Shown: positions 1 to 7,846, numbered from the stretch's first letter. The stretch is 22,929 nt of DNA from Candidatus Bathyarchaeota archaeon (GCA_022865625.1 JALHTB010000064.1:1-22929), one strand, 5' to 3'. Translations and numbers: made by a program. Notes: generated by a model not told the origin, from the sequence alone.

Positions 1-74
1 TCAGAGAACCGGATGAGATCTCGGGCTGAGCTCTGCTAGTCTTCAGCAGTTTATCACTGTATACTGAGATTGTC

Positions 75-1577
75 CTACCTTGAGGAGCGGGATCGGTAGT
101 ATCTCTTTGGCAGCTTGCTGAGGCAATCTTCGGCAGCTGCAATCGTCTTCTCGACGTCTTCTGTCGTATGTACGGCTGAGACCATGAATCTCTCTGTGCC
201 GTCTGGGTGGAAGTATACGCCTCTCTCGAGCATCATCTCTTGGAAGTCTTTGAACTTCTCCAAGTCACATTGTAGGCTCTGCCTGTAGTTGCTGATCTTC
301 TTCAGCCTCGTGAAGTAGAGCTGGAACATTGGGCCGACTCCTTGAACTATTGAGTCGTGTCCGGTCTTCTCGCATGCTTGCTGGAGTCCGTCCATGAGTT
401 TCTTGGTGGTTGAGTTCATGTGAGCGAAGGCTTCTCCATCGTTCTTCGACAGGACGTCCAGGGTTGCGTTGCAGACGGCTAGGCTTAGTGGATTCGCGTT
501 GTAGGTTCCTCCGTAGCCTATCTTTCCTGGGCCTATCATTCCCATCACGTCTTTTCGACCTGTGATCGCTGCAATTGGGATTCCGTTTCCAAGCGCCTTT
601 GCGAAGCAGGCAAGGTCTGCTGTGACTCCATAGTGCTCTTGAGCGCCGCCCTTCGCGATTCGGAAACCTGTCAGTATCTCGTCGAAGATGAGCAAGACAT
701 CGGACTTCTGTGTCAGCTCGCGGACACCTTTGAGGTATCCGTCGACTGGTGGAATCACACCGGAGCTTCCCATAACAGGTTCCATGATGACTGCGGCGAT
801 GTCGCTCGCGTACTTCTTCAGCGTCCTCTCAAGTGCAGAGAGGTTGTTCCACGGTGCCACGATGACGGTATGTGCGATCTCCTCCGGTATGCCCGGATAG
901 AACGGAAGCTTCGTCGGCGCCGATTCGAGTCCAGCAACGGTGGATGGAGATTCCACGCTGAAGAGGACGTAGTCGTGGTGGCCGTGATAGTGGCCTTCAA
1001 ACTTGAGGATCTTGTCACGGCCTGTGAACGCGCGTGCGATCCTTACCGCTTCCATGGTGGCCTCGGTGCCCGTGTTGCTGAAGCTGACCATCTCTGCCGC
1101 GGGGACCATGCTCGCGACCTTCTTCGCTACCTCGATCTCGAGTTCGGTGGTGGTTCCGAGCATTGTTCCTTTCTGGATCTGTTCTCTGATCGCGTTGATG
1201 ACGGCCGGATGACAGTGGCCGAGGATGAGCGGCCCGTAGGCGAGCAGGTAGTCGACGTATTCGTTTCCATCGACATCCCAGACTCTCGAACCTTTTCCTC
1301 GTGAGAAGATGACTGGGAAGGGTTCGTGTGCGTGAATTCTGACGTTTGATGAGGCACCGGACGGGAGAATCTTCTTGGCTTCCTCGTAGATCGCTTCCGA
1401 CCTGTGGAGATCGATGAGGAGCTGAGGTTCAATCTGTACCCGCTTGACGGCTTGTGCTTCTTGCTCGGGTCTACCTGTCGGCGGTTGGGCCTTCTGCGAG
1501 GCGACGCCAGCCTCGGTCAGAACCACGAGTCGTCGTTCTTCTTCCTGCGGGGCCTTCTCCTCAGTGTATAGGCTCAA
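75..1577 (-). CDS. HemL-like class III (PLP) aminotransferase
   Basis: A PLP-dependent fold-type I enzyme of the glutamate-1-semialdehyde aminomutase/class III aminotransferase group. Seen: the cofactor-phosphate motif SNTGTEA near residues 167-173, GHYHGHHD near 195, the PLP-ring aspartate in IFDEILTGFR (D299), the Schiff-base lysine in CFAKALGNGIP (K327) and GGTYNANPL near 356. The first 50 or so residues are a polar Glu/Gln-rich extension, so 500 aa is longer than the roughly 430 aa usual for HemL. The active-site loop FAKALGNGIPIAA differs from the GKIIGGGxPVGA of true HemL, so another amino-acid substrate is quite possible. The start is TTG, preceded by GTGAGGTT; a TATA-like CTTTAATA lies about 50 bases upstream. 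Fold assignment is secure, substrate is not. Confidence 0.85.
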   Translation of the reverse strand: MSLYTEEKAPQEEERRLVVLTEAGVASQKAQPPTGRPEQEAQAVKRVQIEPQLLIDLHRSEAIYEEAKKILPSGASSNVRIHAHEPFPVIFSRGKGSRVWDVDGNEYVDYLLAYGPLILGHCHPAVINAIREQIQKGTMLGTTTELEIEVAKKVASMVPAAEMVSFSNTGTEATMEAVRIARAFTGRDKILKFEGHYHGHHDYVLFSVESPSTVAGLESAPTKLPFYPGIPEEIAHTVIVAPWNNLSALERTLKKYASDIAAVIMEPVMGSSGVIPPVDGYLKGVRELTQKSDVLLIFDEILTGFRIAKGGAQEHYGVTADLACFAKALGNGIPIAAITGRKDVMGMIGPGKIGYGGTYNANPLSLAVCNATLDVLSKNDGEAFAHMNSTTKKLMDGLQQACEKTGHDSIVQGVGPMFQLYFTRLKKISNYRQSLQCDLEKFKDFQEMMLERGVYFHPDGTERFMVSAVHTTEDVEKTIAAAEDCLSKLPKRYYRSRSSR

Positions 1578-1600
1578 ACCTCACACTTCTCCCTGTTTGG

Positions 1601-1660
1601 ATAATTTGTGCGTTTTCTGTACTATTAAAGCATTGAGCGCATTATTTGTGCGGTTTGCGT
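1601..1660 (-). promoter_or_regulatory. Promoter with two direct repeats 40 bp apart
   Basis: On the plus strand, ATAATTTGTGCG (1601-1612) and ATTATTTGTGCG (1641-1652) are near-identical and start exactly 40 bases apart. A TATA-like box for the minus-strand aminotransferase gene (CTTTAATA, 1623-1630) sits between them. The repeats also share TTT just downstream. Position and phasing suggest a pair of regulator sites; the regulator is unknown. Confidence 0.5.
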
Positions 1661-1804
1661 AGAAATACTCACAGGAAAGGGCTCAGTACGCTCCGTTCTG
1701 CCAAATCCCAGCTCAAACGTGGTGGCCATAATACTCACCGCCACGACACCGAGAATAGCTCTTGCCTCATTGGTCAGTTTCAGGTCTCTTCTTGCCCTGG
1801 CCAC
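1625..1804 (-). CDS. Possible small membrane protein (59 aa)
   Basis: A GTG-initiated frame with a GGAGG ribosome site at 1814-1818, nine bases before the start. The product begins with a basic stretch (ARARRDLKLTNEAR) followed by one hydrophobic segment (AILGVVAVSIMATTFELGF) and a short polar tail, consistent with a single-pass membrane peptide. The stop overlaps the promoter of the aminotransferase gene on the same strand. I do not recognise a family. The support is the ribosome site plus a plausible membrane segment only, so this may be chance. Confidence 0.3.
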   Translation of the reverse strand: MARARRDLKLTNEARAILGVVAVSIMATTFELGFGRTERTEPFPVSISTQTAQIMRSML

Positions 1805-2152
1805 GCGTCCAATCCTCCCTTCCGCCTATTTCACTCGCATTCTGAGAAGCCGAAACCTTCCGAAGGGGAGAAATTGGGTGCAGATTCAAGCACATGCCTT
1901 CAGGTCGCGCCTTTGACCCTCCAAATAGACAGGAACAAGTCATGCGACAACAACCCGCCTAAAGAGACGCGTCCGGCGGCGACCCCCGACCCCAGTTGAG
2001 CTGGAACAGGGCTAACGACGAAGGTACAGGCGTGAAGGCGATTCCGAAGCTGGTTCCGTTCTCGACGGAGTCTTAATCTCACACTGCAAGGCTAGGGGCT
2101 CCGCATCTCTCCGTCTTGGCAACCGTGTCAATCAGCGAGCGAGGGAACGGCA
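1805..2152. other. Intergenic, no recognised gene
   Basis: Between the possible small minus-strand gene and the corrinoid activator gene I see no frame with family resemblance. The end contains GAGGGA (2141-2146), the likely ribosome site of the next gene. Confidence 0.5.
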
Positions 2153-4036
2153 CTGGTAGCGATCAGATTCGAACCTGAAGGGCGAATCGTCAAAGCCCAG
2201 CCTGGCGAGAACCTTCGCCTCCTCGCAAATTCCTCTGGTGTCTTCATTCGTTCGGACTGTAACGGTGACGGAACCTGCGGAAAGTGCCGCGTTGTAGTCG
2301 CTGAGCATGGCGAGAGTCTAGGTGACCTCACGTACTCTGAGCATGATCTCCTCACCGAGCGCGAAGTTCGACAGGGATACAGGCTCGCCTGCCAAATCAG
2401 CGTGAAAGAGGATCTTGTCGTCAGGATTCCGGAAGAGACCGGCCTCAGAATCAGGCAGGTTCAATCAACCGGTCTTGAGCGTGAGACGCGTCTCAACCCG
2501 AGCGTCAAGAAAGCGCACGTCAGAATTGCCGGACCGACGCTTTCTGATGTTCTCCCCGACTCGGAGCGTCTCATCCAAGCACTACGACGCAGCGGGGATC
2601 TTCCGGATCTTCGCATTGATCCTGATCTTCTGCCTATTCTTCCGAGGCTTCTTCGGGAATGCGAATGGGATGTCACGGCCGTTCTTCCAACTCCAGGCCA
2701 GGTGTGTGCGATTGAACGCGGAGACACTACCTCTCAGCTCTACGGATGTGCCGTAGATATTGGCACGTCAAAGCTGGTTGGTGTTCTCGTTGATCTCTCG
2801 ACGGGCAAGACTCTCAGCACGTTGTTTGTGGAGAACCCTCAACTCGTCTACGGCGAGGACATAATGTCCCGCATGTCATATGCGATGAAAGCCCACGAGA
2901 ATTCACTTCAGCTCAAATCGAGCGTCCTGTCTGCGATCAATCAGTTACTCGAACGATCATGCGCGGACGCCGGAATCACGCCAAGCCAAGTCTACGAGTT
3001 GGTTATCGTCGGGAATACTGCGATGCACCATTTTCTCCTCGGCATAGAGTCACGACACCTTGCACTTTCACCGTATGTGCCGGCGGTGAAGGCACCTCTT
3101 GACCTGCATGCAAAGGATGTCGGGATCCTCGCTCATCCACACGCCAACGTTCACATGCCCCCGCTTGTGGCCGGCTATGTTGGTGCAGACGCAGTCGCAG
3201 ACGTCCTTGCATCAGGAATGCGCGAATCAGACGAACTCTCACTATTGCTGGACATTGGGACGAATACGGAATTGTTCGTGGGCAATAGGAACGGTATCGT
3301 CTCATGTTCATGTGCCTCGGGTCCCGCCTTTGAGGGCGCCCACATCAGACAAGGAATGAAGGCTGTCTACGGAGCGATTGAACGAGTTCGAATCGACTCA
3401 ACGACATTGAATGTCGAATACGAGACGGTCGGTGGCGAGAAGCCGGTCGGCATCTGTGGTTCAGGAATGTTGGACACAGTCGCTGAGTTGTTGAGGTGTC
3501 GCGTGATTGACTCGAAGGGGCGCTTCCAGAAGATCGACACCAGGCGCCTCACCGAGGTCGCTGGTGATCGCGCGTTCGTCTTAGCGCAGGCGGAGGAGAC
3601 ATCCACAGGCGATCCGGTCATGGTCACCCAGAGAGACATAGGCGAGGTTCAACTCGCCAAGGCTGCGATTCATACAGGGTGCACAATTCTCATGCGGCAT
3701 GCCGGCATCAGGGCTTCCGACCTGAAGCGCATCTACATTGCTGGCAGTTTCGGGAATTACGTGAACCCTGCGAACGCGAAGCTCCTGGGACTGATCCCCG
3801 AGGTTCCGACGCAGATCATCCGGTTTGTCGGGAACACGGCTATCGCGGGCGCCAAGATGTGTCTAAGCTCGCTGGAAGCGAGGAACGAGGCGAAGAGAAT
3901 CGGTGAGCAGGTCAAGTACATCGAGCTTGGTGCCGATGCGAACTTCTCGAGGGAGTATGCGGCGTCAATGTGCCTGCCCCATCAGGATCCCTCGCTCTTC
4001 CCTGAGGCGTTCAGATTGCTTGGGTTGCGCGAGTAG
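2153..4036 (+). CDS. Corrinoid-protein reductive activator (RACo/RamA-like)
   Basis: An ATP-dependent activator that reduces inactive Co(II) corrinoid proteins to Co(I) for methyl transfer. The first ATG/GTG-type start in frame is GTG at 2402, but the frame is open from 2096 and the residues before 2402 form a complete plant-type [2Fe-2S] domain: cysteines at 36, 42, 45 (CNGDGTCGKC) and 80 (RLACQI), counting from CTG 2153. I therefore extend the gene to about 2153, where CTG follows GAGGGA by six bases; this gives 627 aa, close to the family's usual length. The C-terminal ASKHA (DUF4445) part has phosphate loops CAVDIGTSK near 203 and LLDIGTNTELF, then CASGPAFEGAHI and IAGSFGNYVNP. No corrinoid protein or methyltransferase lies beside it. 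Family certain; exact start uncertain. Confidence 0.9.
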   Translation: MVAIRFEPEGRIVKAQPGENLRLLANSSGVFIRSDCNGDGTCGKCRVVVAEHGESLGDLTYSEHDLLTEREVRQGYRLACQISVKEDLVVRIPEETGLRIRQVQSTGLERETRLNPSVKKAHVRIAGPTLSDVLPDSERLIQALRRSGDLPDLRIDPDLLPILPRLLRECEWDVTAVLPTPGQVCAIERGDTTSQLYGCAVDIGTSKLVGVLVDLSTGKTLSTLFVENPQLVYGEDIMSRMSYAMKAHENSLQLKSSVLSAINQLLERSCADAGITPSQVYELVIVGNTAMHHFLLGIESRHLALSPYVPAVKAPLDLHAKDVGILAHPHANVHMPPLVAGYVGADAVADVLASGMRESDELSLLLDIGTNTELFVGNRNGIVSCSCASGPAFEGAHIRQGMKAVYGAIERVRIDSTTLNVEYETVGGEKPVGICGSGMLDTVAELLRCRVIDSKGRFQKIDTRRLTEVAGDRAFVLAQAEETSTGDPVMVTQRDIGEVQLAKAAIHTGCTILMRHAGIRASDLKRIYIAGSFGNYVNPANAKLLGLIPEVPTQIIRFVGNTAIAGAKMCLSSLEARNEAKRIGEQVKYIELGADANFSREYAASMCLPHQDPSLFPEAFRLLGLRE

Positions 4037-4057
4037 GGTGTTCCGACGAGCCTGACC

Positions 4058-4102
4058 GTTACCATTGGTAACGTTTATATTCGACATGTTACTTCTGGTA
4101 AC
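4058..4102 (+). promoter_or_regulatory. Paired operators flanking the TATA box of the HTH-hsp20 operon
   Basis: GTTACCATTGGTAAC (4058-4072) is a perfect inverted repeat with 6-base arms. GTTACTTCTGGTAAC (4088-4102) is a near-perfect second copy starting exactly 30 bases later. The TATA-like TTTATATT (4074-4081) lies between them, and the second copy covers the expected transcription start just before ATG 4115. This is a classic layout for repression, probably by the product of the first gene. Confidence 0.75.
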
Positions 4103-4114
4103 GCTCGATATCCC

Positions 4115-4879
4115 ATGAGGCTCGCCTTCGACACGGCAGCGCCTTCCGAGATCAGACCACGGGATATCATCGACTACTGTGCGTTTCGAAGGAGATTCGG
4201 AAAGAGCGAGAACGAATCCGGGCTCCACCTTGCCGAGAGGTTCCACGCTGCGAAGATCCTCTTCGAGCGAGGAAACGAACACGTCTACAACGAAGTCCCA
4301 CTAAGAACCGAAGGAGGCCCTGAAGGGTCCCAGACAAAGATCACCGCGGACATCTGCGGAGTCACCAGCGACGACCTAACACTCGCGTTCTGTGAGACAT
4401 CTCCACCAACCGATGAACTCATCAAGAAGCTTGGAGTCGTCGAGAAAGCGACCAACGCTCGAGCCATCCTCCTATACCCGTTCTCAGCCAGCCTGACAGG
4501 CCTTCCCTGGGCGAACACGGAATACAGGAAACTGGACGTGGCTCGCGTTCCCTGGCTCGACGAACAGATCGACGCAACATTCCGACAAGTAATGGAAATG
4601 GTCGAAGTATTCGCCAACCAGACAAGAGTCCGAATGCTCACTCCGCTTATGGAACGAGGATTCAGAAAACGAGACTACAGACGAGTCATCAATCCGAAAC
4701 TGCTCTACGAGAACCTCGCGAATTTCCTCGAGAGAGGAATCATCGACGAGGCGGAGGACGAAAGCTACCGACTGACCCAGTTTGGATCAGACCTGCTCGG
4801 TGAGTATTTGGCGTTCTTGGAGCGTGTGAGGCGAGTCATGGAAAGAGAAACCGACGAATCGAGAGGAGGTGAATCATAG
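4115..4879 (+). CDS. Winged-helix transcriptional regulator, probable hsp20 regulator
   Basis: A 254-aa protein with two parts. Residues 1 to about 150 contain KITADICGV and LAFCET, which resemble the D...E strands of a restriction-endonuclease-like fold; I treat that as a possible ligand or sensor domain. Residues about 155-250 look like an ArsR-type winged helix: FANQTRVRMLTPLMERGFRKRDYRRVINPKLLYENLANFLERGIIDE, then a wing with YRLTQFG. The gene is nearly leaderless, with a TATA box about 38 bases before ATG and operators on both sides of it. Its stop is two bases before hsp20 and the hsp20 ribosome site lies inside its last codons, so the two are cotranscribed. Autoregulation and control of hsp20 are inferences from this layout. 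Confidence 0.75.
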   Translation: MRLAFDTAAPSEIRPRDIIDYCAFRRRFGKSENESGLHLAERFHAAKILFERGNEHVYNEVPLRTEGGPEGSQTKITADICGVTSDDLTLAFCETSPPTDELIKKLGVVEKATNARAILLYPFSASLTGLPWANTEYRKLDVARVPWLDEQIDATFRQVMEMVEVFANQTRVRMLTPLMERGFRKRDYRRVINPKLLYENLANFLERGIIDEAEDESYRLTQFGSDLLGEYLAFLERVRRVMERETDESRGGES

Positions 4880-4881
4880 AC

Positions 4882-5493
4882 ATGTCAGATTGGGACGAAT
4901 TCCCAGAATGGCCCTTCTCAAGAAAGAGACGCGGCACATCACCGTTCTTCATGCCGGAGAGGTTGTTCGAACAGTTCGATGAGATGTTCGAGCGCATGTT
5001 CAAGGATATGACTAGAGACCTGCCAAAGGATGCATGGACTGAGAAGAAGCTTCCCGATGGAAGCACAGTCCGCCAATTCGGCCCCTACATATACGGCCAC
5101 TCAATGACGATGGGTCCAGACGGAAAGCCCGTCGTTCGCGAATTCGGCAACGTGAAACCATCACACAGACGCGGCATGTTCGGCCTCCCAGAAGCGAAAC
5201 TTGAACCAAGCGAAACACGAGAACCACTTGTTGACATCGTGGAAGACACAGAAAACGTCAGAGTAGTAGCAGAGCTACCGGGAGTGGAGAAGAAAGACAT
5301 CCAGATGAAATGCGCAGAAGACCTACTGACAATCTCAGTGAACACTCCTTCGCGCAAGTACCAAAAAGAGGTCCAACTACCAGCCGTCGTGGATCCCGAT
5401 ACATCGAAGGCAACCTACAACAACGGTGCACTCGAAGTAGTGCTACGAAAGACGAAACCGCGACCGCGCGGGAAAGAAATACGGATCGAATAG
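4882..5493 (+). CDS. Hsp20 / small heat-shock protein (alpha-crystallin family)
   Basis: A cytoplasmic ATP-independent holdase. Residues about 114-192 form the alpha-crystallin domain (LVDIVEDTENVRVVAELPGV; NGALEVVLRK is the G-x-L strand), and the C-terminal IRI is the I-x-I motif that docks into neighbouring subunits. The N-terminal 110 residues are long for this family: a Phe/Met-rich amphipathic start (LFEQFDEMFERMFKDM) and a Gly-rich segment (GPYIYGHSMTMGPDGKP) common in archaeal Hsp20 proteins. The strong ribosome site GGAGGTGA (4865-4872) supports ATG 4882. Second gene of an operon with the preceding regulator, and terminated by a strong hairpin. Confidence 0.95.
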   Translation: MSDWDEFPEWPFSRKRRGTSPFFMPERLFEQFDEMFERMFKDMTRDLPKDAWTEKKLPDGSTVRQFGPYIYGHSMTMGPDGKPVVREFGNVKPSHRRGMFGLPEAKLEPSETREPLVDIVEDTENVRVVAELPGVEKKDIQMKCAEDLLTISVNTPSRKYQKEVQLPAVVDPDTSKATYNNGALEVVLRKTKPRPRGKEIRIE

Positions 5494-5502
5494 AAAGACT
5501 AG

Positions 5503-5540
5503 GGCGGGATCACAGATCCCGCCTATTCCATCGTTTTTTT
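5503..5540. terminator. Bidirectional hairpin terminator between hsp20 and hicB-like gene
   Basis: GGCGGGATC (5503-5511) pairs perfectly with GATCCCGCC (5515-5523) around a 3-base loop; a T7 tract follows at 5534-5540. It lies ten bases after the hsp20 stop and its right arm reaches the stop codon of the convergent hicB-like gene. Confidence 0.75.
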
Positions 5541-5729
5541 CACGAATCTTGTTGGCGAGATGCTCAAGGAGTAGTTGATGGCGTCTTTGATGTTGGCCAG
5601 CGCCTCTTCCTTCGTCCGCCCTTGGCTAATGGCGCCAGGAAGCTCGACGCATTGTACCGCGTACCATCCATCCTCATCCTCTTTCAGTACGACATTATAC
5701 GTCTGGGCACCCATCAGGGACCCACCCAT
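5523..5729 (-). CDS. Orphan HicB-like (UPF0150) protein
   Basis: A 68-aa HicB-type partial RNase-H-fold protein: YNVVLKEDEDGWYAVQCVELPGAISQGRTKEEALANIKDAI is the hallmark of the family (antitoxins that block HicA mRNA interferase). No C-terminal DNA-binding domain is present, and no HicA-like frame (about 60-80 aa with the GSH motif) is found on either side, so it is a solitary antitoxin-like protein. A TATA-like TTTAGAGT lies about 25-30 bases before ATG 5729, which makes a leaderless start likely; the internal Met6 (5714) is an alternative. Solitary HicB proteins are common in archaea and may have a role outside toxin control. Confidence 0.8.
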   Translation of the reverse strand: MGGSLMGAQTYNVVLKEDEDGWYAVQCVELPGAISQGRTKEEALANIKDAINYSLSISPTRFVKKTME

Positions 5730-5761
5730 GCATCCGCATCCTGCTTCTTGACTCTAAACCT

Positions 5762-6353
5762 TTCGTTGACGATGTCTTATCGTCTTTCCGAGGATGCATC
5801 CACGAATCGCTACTACTGATGCGTGCAGTAAGGAAACGAAAGGCAAGTTGCGGCCAAGCGTCCCCAGACGCTGGCTCTACTTCACCGATCGTATCGAACT
5901 GATTCTGAGCTTAGCTTCAGCTCAATCCCGTCCGTTGTTCAGCTGGCAGTTTGCTTGATTGAGTCTTAGACGCGAGTTTCAAGCTAGCCTTCGGTCACCA
6001 GACTGCTTACTGTCAGAGCTGTGTCCTTGCGAGCTTCCTGCATCTAGTCTAATACGCGCTCTAGCTCTAGTGTCCGTGGAATCTCGCGCGAGAGAATACG
6101 CGCTTCAATCTTCGTTGAAGGTCGAGTGTGAGCTCAAGCTGGCCTGGGTCGCGGAATAAGAGGCACCTTATGTCCTGACTTGGCGCCCTAGCTCCCGCAA
6201 CAACCGGTCCTCTGGGTGCAGGGATACTTCATCAACGATTGATGATGCAAAAGCAGGGATGTGAGCCCACAAAATCGTTGCGTTTTGAGGCGTTTCGAGC
6301 TGTGGTCGTCTGCCTCAACTACGTAACGAACGATCCTCGCGTCCATTCCCACG
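5762..6353. other. About 590-bp intergenic region, possible small structured RNA near 6233-6280
   Basis: No frame here resembles a known protein. The only structure I can point to is near the right end: CAACGATT (6233-6240) and AATCGTTG (6273-6280) are perfect 8-base complements around a 32-base loop, and CATCAA-CGA-TTGATG (6230-6244) is an overlapping alternative hairpin. This could be a small RNA or chance. The rest is rich in AGCTC/GAGCT words without clear periodicity. Confidence 0.3.
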
Positions 6354-6761
6354 CTAGACATCTACCATGGACAATTTGAGCTGGATGACGCCACGTGTCT
6401 TCATGAGTCTCTTTGCGAGCTCTTGGATTCTTGCTGTTTGGCCTCTGACGGAGACGATCTCCAGACACCTTGACTCGTCAAGATGAACATGAGTCGTGGA
6501 GTCTACTACGTCCCGATACCGGTGTTGAATATCGACTAACGCTTCCTGCAATCCGTGGGGTCGATGGCTGTAAGTGAATAATATGGCACCTACGCCCGCT
6601 CTTCCCTTCTCTGTTGCCCACGTATATTCTGTGATGAAGTTCGTCATTGCAATCTGGAGCGCTCGCGATCTGTCCTCGTAACCTATCTTGCTGATGACGT
6701 CATCAAACCGCTTCAGTACCGCGGGCGACACGGAGAAACTGGTCCTTTCTACCTTCCCCAT
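6354..6761 (-). CDS. nikR: NikR-like nickel-responsive regulator
   Basis: A ribbon-helix-helix plus ACT-domain regulator that binds Ni(II) and represses metal-uptake genes. Residues 7-45 form the DNA-binding part (TSFSVSPAVLKRFDDVISKIGYEDRSRALQIAM). The C-terminal domain keeps the full high-affinity nickel set: H80 in DIQHRYRD, H91 and H93 in THVHLD and C99 in ESRCLEI, matching His76, His87, His89 and Cys95 of the E. coli protein. Length of 135 aa is normal. GGTGAT precedes ATG 6761 at a good distance, and a TATA-like TAAATAGA is found at 6804-6811 (minus strand). Transcribed divergently from an ECF S component whose promoter carries repeated GTATTA half-sites, its probable target. Confidence 0.9.
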   Translation of the reverse strand: MGKVERTSFSVSPAVLKRFDDVISKIGYEDRSRALQIAMTNFITEYTWATEKGRAGVGAILFTYSHRPHGLQEALVDIQHRYRDVVDSTTHVHLDESRCLEIVSVRGQTARIQELAKRLMKTRGVIQLKLSMVDV

Positions 6762-6827
6762 CGATGATCCATCACCCTTCGGGCAGTGTTCAAAGTTGAT
6801 TCTCTATTTACCATCGGGTGCCGACCA

Positions 6828-6887
6828 GTATTAATGTTCCGAGTTCCTTTAATACTAGCGGTATTACGAATCTGTTGCCTGGTATTA
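6828..6887 (+). promoter_or_regulatory. Candidate NikR operator cluster (GTATTA half-sites)
   Basis: TAATAC (6850-6855) and GTATTA (6861-6866) form a perfect inverted repeat with a 5-base spacer. Further GTATTA copies lie at 6828-6833 and 6882-6887. The inverted repeat overlaps the TATA-like TTTAATAC (6848-6855) that would serve a start at 6890. The E. coli NikR site has GTATGA half-sites, so a GTAT core is consistent; spacing differs from the bacterial site. Confidence 0.55.
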
Positions 6888-6889
6888 CT

Positions 6890-7384
6890 ATGAGACTCTC
6901 GAGTCGACTCGTAGGCTTCACTGCGGTCATGAGTGCGCTTGCGGTGGCGCTTGGCGCATTGGCCGTGCCCTTCCTAGCTGGGTCGCGGATTCATTTCTTT
7001 CAGGTCGCGATAATGCTTGCCGGCATCGTCGGGGGACCCCTATCAGGACTAGTGACAGGAGCCATAGGCGGTGCCTACATGGCCATGCTAAGATCCGACC
7101 CGACAATACTGATAGGAAACGGGCTGCTGGGCCTGTTCACAGGGCTATTTGCACGCAAACTGAGGCCAGCACTGGCTGGGATTGCAGCTTGGGCCCTGAT
7201 TCAAGCACCTTGGATCTACCTAACCGGGACCTTCATCTTTAATGTTCCAGCCCTCGCGATGCAAACAATTCTTGCCCTGCTAACGATCGAAGATGTCGTC
7301 TGTGCCCTGGTGGTCGACGTTCTGCAGAGTCACTTCCACCTCAGGGAAATGGTATTTCCCAAGCCCACGAGTGCACAACCATGA
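6890..7384 (+). CDS. ECF-type transporter substrate-binding (S) component
   Basis: A small polytopic membrane protein of about 164 aa with some five or six hydrophobic segments. It begins MRLSSRLVGFTAVMSALAVA, a typical S-component start with a basic end followed by small residues, and has the glycine-rich AGIVGGPLSGLVTGAIGGAYMA segment common in these proteins. I prefer ATG 6890 to an in-frame ATG at 6818 because the extra 24 residues are non-hydrophobic and span the operator/TATA region. It overlaps the fmdE-like gene by four bases (ATGA), so the two are translationally coupled. Divergence from nikR suggests a nickel-linked or nickel-cofactor substrate, but the sequence does not identify the ligand. 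No EcfA or EcfT gene is in the window. Confidence 0.7.
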   Translation: MRLSSRLVGFTAVMSALAVALGALAVPFLAGSRIHFFQVAIMLAGIVGGPLSGLVTGAIGGAYMAMLRSDPTILIGNGLLGLFTGLFARKLRPALAGIAAWALIQAPWIYLTGTFIFNVPALAMQTILALLTIEDVVCALVVDVLQSHFHLREMVFPKPTSAQP

Positions 7385-7824
7385 AGAGGACTATGAATCT
7401 CAAGAGCAGCCTCCTCAAGTCAGCGACACGTTTCCACGGCCACTTGGGCCCGTACCTGGTTCTGGGGCTCCGGATGGGCCTTGTTGCCAATCGAGTATTG
7501 CAGCCTCGCAGACCTCATGACCTATCTGCCACAGTTTGGACAAAACGGTCCCCACCGGAATCATGCATGCTTGACGGCATCCAAGTCTCCAGCGGTTGCA
7601 CCCTTGGCAAGGGAAACTTGCGAGTCAAGAACGCATCTCATATGCGAGCGAGATTCCGAAAAGGGAATCGTTCATTACTTGTGGAGCCAACTGATGAGAC
7701 TGCGAAAATGCTGCTCACGGTCCCGAAGCGAGTATTCCAGGATAGGCTTCAAGAGTTGGCATTCTCCCTGAACTCCATGCCCGATAGAGATTTGCTTATC
7801 GTGAAGAGCGGCATGAGTGCTTGA
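7381..7824 (+). CDS. FmdE-family protein
   Basis: Belongs to the family named after the gene in the molybdenum formylmethanofuran dehydrogenase operon. Seen: FHGHLGPYLVLGLRMG (residues 18-33) and CMLDGIQVSSGCTLGKGNL (62-80), the two conserved motifs with a histidine and cysteines that could bind metal. At 147 aa it has only this core; the C-terminal zinc-ribbon found in longer members is missing. It overlaps the upstream S component by four bases and so belongs to the NikR-flanked unit. Biochemical role of the family is not established; a part in metal or metal-cofactor handling is inferred from context. One ordinary methanogenesis link is absent: no fmd/fwd subunits are present. Confidence 0.8.
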   Translation: MKRTMNLKSSLLKSATRFHGHLGPYLVLGLRMGLVANRVLQPRRPHDLSATVWTKRSPPESCMLDGIQVSSGCTLGKGNLRVKNASHMRARFRKGNRSLLVEPTDETAKMLLTVPKRVFQDRLQELAFSLNSMPDRDLLIVKSGMSA

Positions 7825-7846
7825 CACCGGCCTACAATGGAATTGT

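Noticed and set aside
75..1577. True HemL (glutamate-1-semialdehyde aminomutase)
   Set aside because: The active-site loop differs from genuine HemL and no other tetrapyrrole gene is adjacent; kept as HemL-like.
2128..2355. Minus-strand 75-aa protein
   Set aside because: It is antisense to the [2Fe-2S] domain of the corrinoid activator, whose four cysteines show that the plus strand is the coding one.
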